Source: CAXXOK01 sp964640955 (GTDB taxonomy: Bacteria > Bacillota > Clostridia > Christensenellales > Aristaeellaceae). From it: DNA of 64,000 nt. The DNA is taken from assembly GCA_964640955.1 (NCBI GenBank), contig CAZXJI010000003.1, forward strand, positions 62,001 to 126,000. The letters are read 5' to 3'. Positions 34,549-43,494 of this stretch are shown here, piece after piece. A program made the position numbers and the translations under genes. Every line of letters begins with the position of its first letter. Positions within the stretch are counted from its first letter, which is position 1. The notes below the pieces were generated by a model. That model saw only the letters and a program-made list of their open reading frames with translations. It was not told the DNA's origin and ran no database searches.

Positions 34549-35379
34549 ATGAATATCGTCAAACGCGGCTTGTCCGGCTCGCTCAAATGGCTGTTCCTGA
34601 TCCTGATCATGATGACGATTCTTCTGCCCATCGGCTGGATTATGATTTCCGCCTTCAAGCCGGAGGTGCAGATTATCCGCTACCCGCCCCATTACTTCGC
34701 GACCGTCTTTTCCCTGAAGAACTTCCAGCTGTTGTTTAAGCGCGCGCCGGTGCTGCTGTACATCCGCAACACGGTCGTTTACGTGGTGTTGCTCACCACG
34801 GGGCAGCTGGTGGTGGACACGATGGCCGCCTACGCCTTCGCGCGCATGAATTTCCGCGGCAAGCACGTGCTGTTCACCATTCTGCTGGCCGCCATGATGA
34901 TCCCCTTCCAGGTCGTGATGATCCCGCTGTTCATCGAGCTTTCCGTTTTCAAGATGGTCAACACCTACTACGGCCTGGTCATTCCCAGGCTGGTCAGCGT
35001 GACGGGCATCTTCATGCTGCGCGCGTACTTCGCAACGCTCCCCACGGCGCTGGAGGAAGCCGGGCGTATCGACGGCCTGCGCGAGGGCGGCATCTTTATC
35101 CGGATCATGCTGCCGCTGTGCCTGCCGGTGCTGATTACCCACGCGGTGCTGAGCTTCAACATGGGCTGGAACGACCTGCTCTATCCCCTGCTGATGACCA
35201 GTTCCATCGACAAGCGGATGCTGGCCAACGGCCTGGCCAACTTCGTGGGCACGGATTCGACGGAATACGGGCCCGCGTTTGCGGGCGCGGTGGTCTCCAT
35301 CGTCCCGGCGCTGGTGTTTTACATCTTCGGGCAGAAATACTTCGTCAACAGCATCGTTTCCAGCGGGATCAAGGAGTGA
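34549..35379 (+). CDS. Sugar ABC transporter permease, UgpE/MalG type
   Basis: A 276-residue permease. Start at ATG 34549 (MNIVKRGLSGSLKW); a GTG two codons earlier overlaps the previous stop and is an alternative. Six helices, with an EAA loop ALEEAGRIDGLREGGIFIRIMLPLC and a C-terminal QKYFVNSIVSSGIKE characteristic of the MalG class. No ATPase gene is in the operon, so an MsmK-like shared ATPase is expected elsewhere. Confidence 0.92.
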   Translation: MNIVKRGLSGSLKWLFLILIMMTILLPIGWIMISAFKPEVQIIRYPPHYFATVFSLKNFQLLFKRAPVLLYIRNTVVYVVLLTTGQLVVDTMAAYAFARMNFRGKHVLFTILLAAMMIPFQVVMIPLFIELSVFKMVNTYYGLVIPRLVSVTGIFMLRAYFATLPTALEEAGRIDGLREGGIFIRIMLPLCLPVLITHAVLSFNMGWNDLLYPLLMTSSIDKRMLANGLANFVGTDSTEYGPAFAGAVVSIVPALVFYIFGQKYFVNSIVSSGIKE

Positions 35380-35412
35380 CCGCGCGCCCGTAAATAGAAA
35401 GGAAAATAGACC

Positions 35413-36570
35413 ATGAAACAAGCCAATCAGGCGATGGTTTCCCATGCCCTGTGCTACGATCCCGTCAACGCGGTGCTGACGCCCGAAAGCGAAAACGCGC
35501 CGCGGGACCTGAGCTTTCCGGTGATCCCCGCCGTGGAGGTGCTGGCCGCGGGCGTGAGGCTCAACTACTACGCCCCTGCGGCCGGGAAGGTGGAGGTGTC
35601 CGGCTGGCCCGGATGCGGCGCGTTCGCCGAGCGGCGCTCCCTTCGCCGTTCGGACGTGCCCGGATACTGGTGCATCGACCTGGCCGACCTGCCCCCCGGG
35701 TTTTATTATCACGATTTCTGGGTGGACGGCGTGAAGGCCATCAACAACACGGCGGCGATCGGCTACGGCGGCTCCGTGGCGGCCAATTTCTTCGAAATAC
35801 CGGACCCGGATTTTCCGGAGGACCTGCTGACGGACGTCCCCCACGGTTCGCTGCACATGGAGCTGTTCCGATCCGACGAATCCCGCTCCGTTCGCAACTG
35901 CTGGGTCTACACCCCCGCCGGTTATGAAAGCAACCCCGAAAAGCGCTACCCGGTGCTCTACCTGCAGCACGGCGGCGGCGAGAACGAAACCGGCTGGGTC
36001 TGGCAGGGGAAAACCAACTATATTCTGGACAACATGATCGCTTCCGGCGCGTGCGAAGAAATGATCGTGGTAATGAACAACGGCTACGTCTACCGCCGGG
36101 AGGACGGGCGCGTGTCCACCGGATCGATCGCGCGGATGGTGGGCGGCGACTGCGTACCTTTCATCGACGGCCGCTACCGCACCCTACCGCAGCGCGAAAA
36201 GCGCGCGGTGGCAGGGCTGTCCATGGGCGGGCTGCACGCCAAGCAGATCGCGTTTGAAAACCTCGATCTGTTCGCCAATCTCGGCGTGTTCAGCTCCGGG
36301 GCGGGGTATGAAATCCGCGGCAAGGACGTGTGGGGCGTGGAGTACGATTATTCCGACCTGTTCCGGACGCCCGAACATTACGCCGAACGCCTGCGCGTGA
36401 CCCTGGTGACCTGCGGCCGGAGCGACCCCCGAAACCGGTACACGGAGCCGCAGGTGCGCAAGCTGCAGGAAGTGGGATTCCCGGTCGAATACCGTTCCTA
36501 TCCCGGCTATCACGAATGGCATGTGTGGCGCAAGAGCCTTCGCGATTTTTTGCGGCTGATTTTCCATTGA
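35413..36570 (+). CDS. CE1-like esterase with N-terminal beta-sandwich domain
   Basis: A 385-residue alpha/beta-hydrolase of the feruloyl/acetylxylan esterase type. Residues about 30-135 form an E-set or CBM48-like domain (VRLNYYAPAAGKVEVSGW, PGFYYHDFWVDG). The hydrolase domain has YPVLYLQHGGGENETGW, the nucleophile elbow GLSMGG, an aspartate in CGRSDPRNRYTEP and the histidine in YPGYHEWHVW. No signal peptide, so it acts on imported esters in the cytoplasm. It follows the permeases by 33 bases. Confidence 0.87.
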   Translation: MKQANQAMVSHALCYDPVNAVLTPESENAPRDLSFPVIPAVEVLAAGVRLNYYAPAAGKVEVSGWPGCGAFAERRSLRRSDVPGYWCIDLADLPPGFYYHDFWVDGVKAINNTAAIGYGGSVAANFFEIPDPDFPEDLLTDVPHGSLHMELFRSDESRSVRNCWVYTPAGYESNPEKRYPVLYLQHGGGENETGWVWQGKTNYILDNMIASGACEEMIVVMNNGYVYRREDGRVSTGSIARMVGGDCVPFIDGRYRTLPQREKRAVAGLSMGGLHAKQIAFENLDLFANLGVFSSGAGYEIRGKDVWGVEYDYSDLFRTPEHYAERLRVTLVTCGRSDPRNRYTEPQVRKLQEVGFPVEYRSYPGYHEWHVWRKSLRDFLRLIFH

Positions 36571-36592
36571 CATACGGAAGGGTCTGGACGCC

Positions 36593-37801
36593 ATGAAACA
36601 TACAATGCGGGAAGGGCCCGCCGCCGGCGCGCGCAAGCCGCCCGGGCTGTGGAACCGTTATTTTATCCTGCTGAACGTGATCAGCATCATGACCAATACC
36701 GGGTTCAGCATGGTCTCCACGACGGTTTCGCTGTACGCGGTCAACATCGGCGTATCGCTCGCCATGGCGGGCACCATCGTCAGCGTGTTTTCCCTTGCCG
36801 CCCTTTTCATGCGGCCCATCGGCGGCTGGATCATGGATTCCTTCAACAAAAAATGGGTGTTCATGCTTTCGACGGTTTTTTTCGGCCTCATCGTGGTCGG
36901 CTACGGCATGGCGACGGACGCGCCCGCGCTGATGGCGCTGCGCATCCTGCACGGCATCGCCTTCAGCGTCAGCGGAACCTCCAACATGGCGCTGGCCAGC
37001 CTGTACGTTCCCCGGGAGCGGATGGGCGAGGGATTGGGCTATTTCAGCACCGGCTTCCTGCTGGGGCAGGCCGTGGGTCCGACGCTGGCCATTACCATGC
37101 GGGACGCCTACGGCTATCAGGCGATGTACACGCTGGTCGCGCTGCTGATCGCCGTGCCGCCGCTGTTTTTCATCTGGGTCAAGCTGCCCCGCACCTCGTC
37201 CGCCGCGAAGCCCGCGCAGCGCGCGCGTCCGCGCATCTGGCACGACCTTATTATTAAGGAAGCGGTCGTGTACGCGATCGTCTGCGGCGTGTTTTCCTAT
37301 TATAATGGCGAGATCAACTCCTTCGTGGTGCTCATCGGCGAGGAAAGGGCGATACAGGGCATCAGCCTGTTCTTTACCGTCAGCTCGATCACCCTGCTGC
37401 TGGTTCGCGCGTTCTTCGGCAAGCTGGCCGACCGCATCAACCTGAGCTGGGTCGTTAACGGCTCGCTGGTGTTCTCCATCGTCAGCATGCTGGTGACCGG
37501 CTCCGCCGTTTCGCTCCTGCCCATGCTCGCGGCCGCGGTGCTCAAGGCCATGGGCCAGGGCGTGGGCCAGGTGGCGCTGCAGTCCCAGGCCATCCGAAGC
37601 GCCGACGAGAGCAAGGTGGGCGCGGCGACCAGCACCATGTACATCGGAAGCGACCTGGGCAACACCCTGGGGCCCGCGGTGGGCGGATACTTTTCCAAGC
37701 AGTACGGCTACTCCGTGATGATGCACTCCAGCGTCGCGATCACGCTTTTGTTCATGCTGGTGTTTAACCTGTATCAGCGGGGCAGAAAGGCGCGGGCGTA
37801 A
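36593..37801 (+). CDS. MFS transporter
   Basis: A 402-residue major facilitator protein with 12 predicted helices. The A-motif-like loop after helix 2 reads RPIGGWIMDSFNKKWVF, and its half-repeat appears as FFGKLADRINLSW. The first helices (YFILLNVISIMTNTGFSMVSTTVSLYAVNIGVS) resemble the multidrug or arabinose-efflux type. It begins 23 bases after the esterase gene and ends nine bases before the MATE gene. Substrate unknown; possibly export of a degradation by-product. Confidence 0.9.
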   Translation: MKHTMREGPAAGARKPPGLWNRYFILLNVISIMTNTGFSMVSTTVSLYAVNIGVSLAMAGTIVSVFSLAALFMRPIGGWIMDSFNKKWVFMLSTVFFGLIVVGYGMATDAPALMALRILHGIAFSVSGTSNMALASLYVPRERMGEGLGYFSTGFLLGQAVGPTLAITMRDAYGYQAMYTLVALLIAVPPLFFIWVKLPRTSSAAKPAQRARPRIWHDLIIKEAVVYAIVCGVFSYYNGEINSFVVLIGEERAIQGISLFFTVSSITLLLVRAFFGKLADRINLSWVVNGSLVFSIVSMLVTGSAVSLLPMLAAAVLKAMGQGVGQVALQSQAIRSADESKVGAATSTMYIGSDLGNTLGPAVGGYFSKQYGYSVMMHSSVAITLLFMLVFNLYQRGRKARA

Positions 37802-37810
37802 AAAGCGGGT

Positions 37811-39211
37811 ATGCAAAAGGAAATTGGTCGCGATCTGACGCAGGGCGGCGTGCCGGCCCAGTTGCTGCGCTTTTCCTTCCCGTTCATGATCTCCAACGCC
37901 CTGCAAACCACCTACGGCATGGTGGACATGCTGGTGGTGGGCAACTTCGTGGGCGAGGCGGGGCTTTCGGCGGTCAATAACGCCAGCATGGTGATCCTGC
38001 TGATGACGACGCTGTGCATGGGTTTTTCGACCAGCGGACAGATTTACGTAGCGCAGTTGTACGGCGCCCGCAAAAAGGAGGCCATCAACCGGGCCATCGG
38101 CACGCTTTTCACGGTGCTGTCCCTGTTCGCCGCGGTGATGACGGTCGTTTCGCTGACGCTGAAAGACCCGATGCTGCGTTTGCTTCGCGTGCCGGACGAG
38201 GCGATGGCCATGGCCGGCGATTACACGCTGATCTGCGGCGGCGGCATCGCGTTTACCTACGGCTACAACATGATCTCCTCGATCCTCAAGGGCATGGGGG
38301 AATCCGCCCGTCCTCTTCTGTTCATCGCCATCGCTTCCGTGGTGAACATCGCGCTGGACCTGCTGTTCGTAGGCGGCCTCGGCCTGGGCGTGGCGGGCGC
38401 GGCGTGGGCGACGATCATCGGGCAGGCGGTCAGCTTCATCGTCTCGCTGGTCTTCCTGTACCGGCGCAGGGTCTCCTTCGGGTTCGACTTTCGGGCGCGC
38501 AGCTTTCGGCCGGATCCGGAGGCGCTGCGCGTGTACGTTAAGCTGGGTTTCCCCTACGCCGTCCAGATGAGCGCGCTGAGCATCTCCATGCTGTTCGTCA
38601 ACGGCCTCATCAACGCCTACGGCAGCGTTTCCTGCTCGGCGGCGTTCGGCGTGTCCAACAAGATTCAGCACATTCCGGATATCCTCTCCCGCTCCATCGG
38701 CATGGCCACCAGCAGCATGGTGGGGCAGAACCTGGCCGCCGGCAAGGTGCGGCGCACCAAGCAGACCGTGCACGTCGGGCTGTACATGACCACGGGCATC
38801 TATCTGGTGATGAGCCTGCTGCTGCTCCTTTTCCCGCAGGAGCTTTTCGGGATGTTCACCCGGGAGGAAAGCGTGCTGCGCTTCGCGTGGGCCTGCTCCG
38901 TGTGCACGGTCATCGGCTACCCGGCGCACACCATCATGAAGCCCACCAACGCCTTCGTGCAGGGCATCGGCAACGCCCGATTCTCGCTGATCGTCGCGCT
39001 TTTGGACGGGGTGGTGGCACGCATCTCGCTCAGCTGGCTGCTGGGCGTGGTGCTGGGCCCGACCCTCTTCGGGGAAACGCTCGCCATGGGCGACATGGGC
39101 ATGCCCTTCGGATTTTTCCTGGGGTACAACCTCGCGACCTACGTGACCGCCGTCCCCACGACCGTGTACTTTTTTTCGGAACGATGGCGCAAACGGACGC
39201 TGCTGGTGTAG
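37811..39211 (+). CDS. MATE family efflux transporter
   Basis: A 466-residue, 12-helix protein. Family features: TQGGVPAQLLRFSFPFMISNALQTTYGMVDMLVVGNFVGEAGLSAV at the start and ISSILKGMGESARPLLFIAI in the middle, repeated in the second half. These proteins export cationic compounds using sodium or proton gradients. It starts nine bases after the MFS gene and is followed by a strong terminator (39393-39431). Confidence 0.92.
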   Translation: MQKEIGRDLTQGGVPAQLLRFSFPFMISNALQTTYGMVDMLVVGNFVGEAGLSAVNNASMVILLMTTLCMGFSTSGQIYVAQLYGARKKEAINRAIGTLFTVLSLFAAVMTVVSLTLKDPMLRLLRVPDEAMAMAGDYTLICGGGIAFTYGYNMISSILKGMGESARPLLFIAIASVVNIALDLLFVGGLGLGVAGAAWATIIGQAVSFIVSLVFLYRRRVSFGFDFRARSFRPDPEALRVYVKLGFPYAVQMSALSISMLFVNGLINAYGSVSCSAAFGVSNKIQHIPDILSRSIGMATSSMVGQNLAAGKVRRTKQTVHVGLYMTTGIYLVMSLLLLLFPQELFGMFTREESVLRFAWACSVCTVIGYPAHTIMKPTNAFVQGIGNARFSLIVALLDGVVARISLSWLLGVVLGPTLFGETLAMGDMGMPFGFFLGYNLATYVTAVPTTVYFFSERWRKRTLLV

Positions 39212-39392
39212 CGCCGCCTGCCAACGAAAGGTTTCCCTCCCCCACGCCGCTGCGGCCCGCGCCCCGGAAGCGCCGCCTTCTGCCGGTTCCTCGCCCATCT
39301 CCCGGGCCGCCGTTTTTGCGGTTCCGCGGCGTCGGCCGGCGCCCTTCCCCCCCTCCTTGGGTCACGCGTTCGAAGCGTGCCGGACGCAGCGG
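39212..39392. other. GC-rich non-coding gap
   Basis: Between the MATE stop and its terminator. Very GC-rich with homopolymer-like C and G runs. I see no gene, ribosome site or named element; open frames through it are compositional. The further stretch 39432-39597 beyond the terminator is likewise unremarkable. Confidence 0.5.
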
Positions 39393-39431
39393 TGCCCCCC
39401 TCGAAACAACCGTCTCGAGGGGGGCATTTTT
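39393..39431 (+). terminator. Intrinsic terminator after the MATE gene
   Basis: A perfect 12-bp stem, TGCCCCCCTCGA (39393-39404) with TCGAGGGGGGCA (39415-39426), followed by TTTTT. Confidence 0.85.
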
Positions 39432-39597
39432 GTCGTTTAATGGTTCGACGGGCTTCCGTTCCGCCTTCGTTTCGCCGCGGCCCTTTCGCGCGTTCGTCCG
39501 GACCGGGGAACGGGCACGCCCTGCGTTCCGTCACGCCCGATACCGTTAAACGCACGTTCGCGTCCTGCCGCACAGGTTCGGCACGGCCCGGGGGCGT

Positions 39598-40152
39598 TCA
39601 GCCCTGCCGGTTTTGGGCGTCCCCATGCCGTTTCGAAGCCGGCAGTGCCTTCCTAAGCAGGCTCCACAGCGCGTCCGGCCCCTGCGCGATCTGCCCGTGG
39701 GGCAGGAGAAACGCCTGCTTTTCGGACACGTACACGTAGGTGCACCCGGCCCTTCGGTACGCGGCGTAGGCCTGCGTCCACGGAAACGGCCGGGTCTCCT
39801 TTCCCGCGGTCGCTTCCAACCCCTCTTCGTTCAGCCGGAGGGCGTAGGAAAAGCGGGGCTTCGTCAGTTTCATTTTCTTAATCTGCCCGTTAATGGAAAG
39901 GAGGTAACTGAAAAAGTACACGCCCGGCAGCGCGACGCCCACGCCCAGCAGGACGCCCGCCAGCAGGCCCGCCTGCTGCGCGCGGCTTCGCCCCCAAAAC
40001 GCGACCAGCGCGAAAAGGATGAAAATGCCGGCGAAGATCGCCGGAGACACCCACCGCCGCTGCCTGTAAAACGCGTCGAACAGGGCGAAGCGGCGAAACT
40101 GCTTTGCGTCGATCCTGACGTCCACCCGAATTTCGGTCGTTTCCTCAGCCAT
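39598..40152 (-). CDS. YcxB-like membrane protein
   Basis: A 184-residue protein. Two hydrophobic helices (about 32-52 and 58-83: SPAIFAGIFILFALVAFW and LLAGVLLGVGVALPGVYFFSYLL) are followed by a C-terminal domain resembling the YcxB-like family: RFSYALRLNEEGLEATAGKETRPFPWTQAYAAYR...YVYVSEKQAFLLP. Function unknown. It stands alone between converging and diverging neighbours. Confidence 0.72.
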   Translation of the reverse strand: MAEETTEIRVDVRIDAKQFRRFALFDAFYRQRRWVSPAIFAGIFILFALVAFWGRSRAQQAGLLAGVLLGVGVALPGVYFFSYLLSINGQIKKMKLTKPRFSYALRLNEEGLEATAGKETRPFPWTQAYAAYRRAGCTYVYVSEKQAFLLPHGQIAQGPDALWSLLRKALPASKRHGDAQNRQG

Positions 40153-40270
40153 AGGGGCAACGCTCCTTCGTGTCGTCCAACGGTCCTGATCCTATTGTAC
40201 CCTTCCCGTCCGTTTTGGCAAGGGGCGGGAACGCGGAAACGTCCGGGCGTGAAATCTTAAATGTTTTTTT

Positions 40271-40348
40271 AACGGTATAACGGTAGACAAAACAGCAAAA
40301 ATATGGTATCATTGATAATAACGACCGGTGACATTTCGTTAAATTAAC
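40271..40348. promoter_or_regulatory. Tandem repeat and palindrome around the TRAP promoter
   Basis: AACGGTA occurs twice with an 8-base period (40271-40277 and 40279-40285), the second copy touching the -35 box. GTTAAATTAAC (40338-40348), an 11-base palindrome, lies between promoter and ribosome site. Candidate regulator sites; no regulator gene is adjacent. Confidence 0.35.
40284..40312 (+). promoter_or_regulatory. Promoter of the TRAP transporter operon
   Basis: TAGACA (40284-40289), 17-base spacer, TATCAT (40307-40312), five of six matches in each box. Confidence 0.65.
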
Positions 40349-40363
40349 TAAGGAGGAGAAAAA

Positions 40364-41374
40364 ATGAAAAAACTCTGTTGTGCCCTGGTTGCCCTGGTCA
40401 TGGTTCTCGGTCTTACCGTCGGCCTCGCCGAGGATTACGGCGATGTGGCCAACGACCCGCAGGTGACGCTCACGTACGCCGAGGTCAACCCGCTGGATTC
40501 GATTGTTGGCCAGACTGGAACCGCTTTCAAAGAGAAAGTGGAGGAGCTCTCCGGCGGCTCCGTCGTCATCGACATTCAGGCGAGCGGCGTGCTCGGCTCT
40601 GAAAACGACGTGCTCGACTCCATGCTCGCCGGCGGCGACACCATCGACATGTCCCGTATCTCCGCGTTCGCCCTCACCAGCTACGGCTGCAACAAGGCCA
40701 AGCTGCTGTCCCTGCCCTACACGTTCGCCAACCGCGCTCATTTCTGGAACTTCGCCAACAGCGATCTGGCTGCCGAGTTCCTCAACGAGCCGGAAGAGCT
40801 GGGCCTGGGCATCCGCGGCATCTTCTACGGCGAAGAAGGCTTCCGTCACTTCTTCACCAAGGAGCCCGTCAACTCCATCGAAGACCTGAAAGGCCTGAAG
40901 CTGCGCGTTTCCAACGACCCGGTCATGACCGGCATGGTGGAATCCCTCGGCGCGAGCGCCACGGTCGTCGCCTATAACGAGCTGTACTCCGCGCTGCAGA
41001 CCGGCGTTGTGGACGGCGCCGAGCAGCCCATCGCCAATTACAAGTCCAAGGCGTTCTACGAAGTCGCTCCCAACATGATCCTCGACGGCCACACCCTGGG
41101 CGCCGTGCAGGTCGTCATCAGCGATCTGGCCTGGGCGAAGCTAACCGAGAACCAGCAGAAGGTGATCATGGCGGCCGGCGCTTACGCGCAGGACTTCAAC
41201 GCCGCGCTTTCCGAGAACGAGGAGCAGAAGGTTCTTCAGGAGCTCAAGGATCTGGGCGTGAACATCGTCGAAGTGACCGACAAGACGCCGTGGGTGGAAG
41301 CCGTCGCCGGCGTGACCGCGGAGAACATTGTGGGTCAGGAAGAGCTCTATCAGCAGATTCTCGACCTGAAATAA
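40364..41374 (+). CDS. TRAP transporter substrate-binding protein, DctP family
   Basis: A 336-residue extracytoplasmic binding protein. Signal peptide MKKLCCALVALVMVLGLTVGLA, cleaved before EDYGD. TRAP signatures: FKEKVEELSGGSVVIDIQASGVLGSENDVLDSMLAGG, and KGLKLRVSNDPVMTGMVESLGASATVVAYNELYSALQTGVVDGAEQP, which carries the conserved arginine that clamps the ligand carboxylate. Ligand therefore a carboxylate, most likely a hexuronate given the downstream UxuB-like gene. A full terminator-like hairpin separates it from DctQ. Confidence 0.93.
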   Translation: MKKLCCALVALVMVLGLTVGLAEDYGDVANDPQVTLTYAEVNPLDSIVGQTGTAFKEKVEELSGGSVVIDIQASGVLGSENDVLDSMLAGGDTIDMSRISAFALTSYGCNKAKLLSLPYTFANRAHFWNFANSDLAAEFLNEPEELGLGIRGIFYGEEGFRHFFTKEPVNSIEDLKGLKLRVSNDPVMTGMVESLGASATVVAYNELYSALQTGVVDGAEQPIANYKSKAFYEVAPNMILDGHTLGAVQVVISDLAWAKLTENQQKVIMAAGAYAQDFNAALSENEEQKVLQELKDLGVNIVEVTDKTPWVEAVAGVTAENIVGQEELYQQILDLK

Positions 41375-41409
41375 CCGACCGCCAAAATTGCGCCACGAAC
41401 GACTGATTT

Positions 41410-41447
41410 TTGGACGCAGGGGTTTACGTTCCCTGCGTCCAATTTTT
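41410..41447 (+). terminator. Terminator-like hairpin between DctP and DctQ genes
   Basis: A perfect 12-bp stem, TTGGACGCAGGG (41410-41421) with CCCTGCGTCCAA (41431-41442), followed by TTTTT. Partial read-through would give more binding protein than membrane subunits. Confidence 0.75.
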
Positions 41448-41483
41448 CCATTAGCCCCCAGCCCCCTATGATGAAAGGTGACG

Positions 41484-42017
41484 ATGGCGGTGCCTGAGAT
41501 TTTTGCGAAGTTAGATCGATTTAAGCCGGTATACGACAAGGCCTATGCCGTTATCATGTTCATATGCAAAATCCTGCTGATCGCGGATATCGCGATTACC
41601 ACGCTCACCGTTCTGGGCCGGTACGTGCCCTTCATTCCCGACCCCTCCTGGAGCGAGGAAGTCATTTTAACGCTCATGACCTACATGGCGGTGCTTTCGG
41701 CCGCGCTGGCAATTCGCCGCGGGGCGCACATCCGCATGTCCGCACTGGACAAATACCTGCCCAGGGCTTTGCTCAACAGTCTCGACCTCTTCGCCGATCT
41801 GGCGGTCTCGGCCCTCGCCGTTGTGATGATCGTCGTCGGCATGAAATACGCGCTGGGCATCGGGAGCAAGGGAACCTACATCTCCATGCCTTTCCTGTCC
41901 AAGTTCTGGATGTACTTCCCCATCCCGCTGGCAGGCTGCGCCATGATCGTTTTCGAGCTGGAAGCGATCTACAACCACATCCGCAAGTTCTTCGTCAAGG
42001 AAGGTGATGCGCAATGA
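41484..42017 (+). CDS. TRAP transporter small permease, DctQ family
   Basis: A 177-residue membrane protein with four helices. Start at ATG 41484 after AAAGG; a GTG two codons earlier leaves no room for the ribosome site. Family features are WSEEVILTLMTYMAVLSAALAIRRGAHIRMSALDKYLP (the conserved tryptophan-glutamate after helix 1 and the basic loop). Its stop overlaps the DctM start by ATGA. Confidence 0.9.
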   Translation: MAVPEIFAKLDRFKPVYDKAYAVIMFICKILLIADIAITTLTVLGRYVPFIPDPSWSEEVILTLMTYMAVLSAALAIRRGAHIRMSALDKYLPRALLNSLDLFADLAVSALAVVMIVVGMKYALGIGSKGTYISMPFLSKFWMYFPIPLAGCAMIVFELEAIYNHIRKFFVKEGDAQ

Positions 42018-43306
42018 CGGCCGAATCCATCGCGATCCTCATCCTGCTGGGCAGCTTTTTGCTCATGATCCTTTTGCGCTTCCCCATCGCGTACGCCGTC
42101 GCCATCTCGACCATCCTGTGCCTCCTCTATCAGGGCCACAGCCTGATCACCCTGTGCCAGCAGATGGTCAAGGGCATTTCCTCCTTCAGCCTCATGGCGG
42201 TGCCGTTTTTCATTACCATGGGCGTGCTGATGGGCAGCGGCGGCATTTCCCAGAAGCTGATCGCGCTGGCGGATGCCTGCGTGGGCTGGATGCGCGGCGG
42301 CATGGCGATGGTCAACATCGTCGCTTCGTATTTCTTCGGCGGCATTTCCGGTTCCGCCGCGGCCGATACGGCCTCCCTGGGCACCATCCTCATCCCGATG
42401 ATGGTGGAGCAGGGCTACGACGACGACTTCTCCACCGCCGTCACCATCACCTCCTCCTGCGAGGGCCTGCTGGTCCCGCCCAGCCACAACATGGTCATCT
42501 ACGCGACCACGGCGGGCGGCCTCTCCGTGGGCGCGCTGTTCCTGGCCGGGTATCTGCCGGGCGCACTGCTGGCGCTGAGCCTGATGGTCGGCTCCTACAT
42601 CATCTCCGTCAAGCGGCACTACCCCAAGGGCGACAAGTTCAGCTTCGTGAACCTCCTCAGGCAGTTCGCCAAGTCCTTCTGGGCGCTGGCCGCGGTGCTG
42701 ATCGTGGTGATCGGCGTGGTGGGCGGCGTGTTTACGGCCACCGAATCGGCCGCCATCGCCGTTATCTACAGCCTCATCGTAAGCGTGTTCATTTACAAGG
42801 GCATGAACTGGAAGGGCGTGTGGCACGCGCTGAGCGAGTGCATCAACACCCTTTCCATCGTCCTGATCCTGATCGCCACCTCCAGCGCCTTCGGCTACTG
42901 CCTGACCATCCTGCACGTGCCTTCGCTGGCGGCTCAGGCCATCACCAGCATCACGGACAATCCCGTTGTCCTGGCGCTGCTGCTGAACCTGATCCTGCTG
43001 GTGCTGGGCTGCATTATGGACATGGCGCCGATCATCCTGATCTCCACGCCGATCCTGCTGCCGCTGGCGGTGCAGATCGGCATGAACCCGATCCAGTTCG
43101 GCATCATCATCATCCTCAACTGCGGCATCGGGCTGCTTACGCCGCCGGTCGGCTCGGTGCTGTTCATCGGCTCCGCGGTCGGCAAGGTGCCCATGGAACG
43201 CGTGGTGAAGGCCACCATGCCGTTCTACCTGTGCATGATCGTGGCCCTGCTGCTGGTAACGTTTATCCAGCCCATCAGCATGCTGCTGCCGACGCTGCTT
43301 CGGTAG
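42014..43306 (+). CDS. TRAP transporter large permease, DctM family
   Basis: A 430-residue membrane protein with about 12 helices. Typical segments are VPFFITMGVLMGSGGISQKLIALADACVGWMRGGMA, SAAADTASLGTILIPMMVEQGYD, and LLTPPVGSVLFIGSAVG near the C-terminus. It forms the sodium-driven channel with DctQ. Translation is coupled to DctQ by overlap. Confidence 0.94.
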   Translation: MTAESIAILILLGSFLLMILLRFPIAYAVAISTILCLLYQGHSLITLCQQMVKGISSFSLMAVPFFITMGVLMGSGGISQKLIALADACVGWMRGGMAMVNIVASYFFGGISGSAAADTASLGTILIPMMVEQGYDDDFSTAVTITSSCEGLLVPPSHNMVIYATTAGGLSVGALFLAGYLPGALLALSLMVGSYIISVKRHYPKGDKFSFVNLLRQFAKSFWALAAVLIVVIGVVGGVFTATESAAIAVIYSLIVSVFIYKGMNWKGVWHALSECINTLSIVLILIATSSAFGYCLTILHVPSLAAQAITSITDNPVVLALLLNLILLVLGCIMDMAPIILISTPILLPLAVQIGMNPIQFGIIIILNCGIGLLTPPVGSVLFIGSAVGKVPMERVVKATMPFYLCMIVALLLVTFIQPISMLLPTLLR

Positions 43307-43494
43307 CGGCGGAAACGGCACGCCCGCGGCATCGCGGAGTGAACGCCCGGACGCGTCTTTCGATTTCATACGACCGGGACGGGGCCGTAACCGCGGGAGG
43401 ACAACACCGCACCCCGCGCTGCGGCCCCGCTCGCTGCTCCCCGTCCTGTCGGGAAACGGTGGCCGGGGCAGACGGTTGATACGGAGGGATTTTT

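Noticed and set aside
36290..39298. A 1002-codon open frame on the minus strand
   Set aside because: Antisense to the MFS and MATE genes, with no recognisable domain and H/R/Q-rich composition; a compositional artefact.
43307..43494. Possible terminator between DctM and the UxuB-like gene
   Set aside because: GGGGCCG and CGGCCCC can pair at long range, but there is no T-run and the GC content makes such pairings common.
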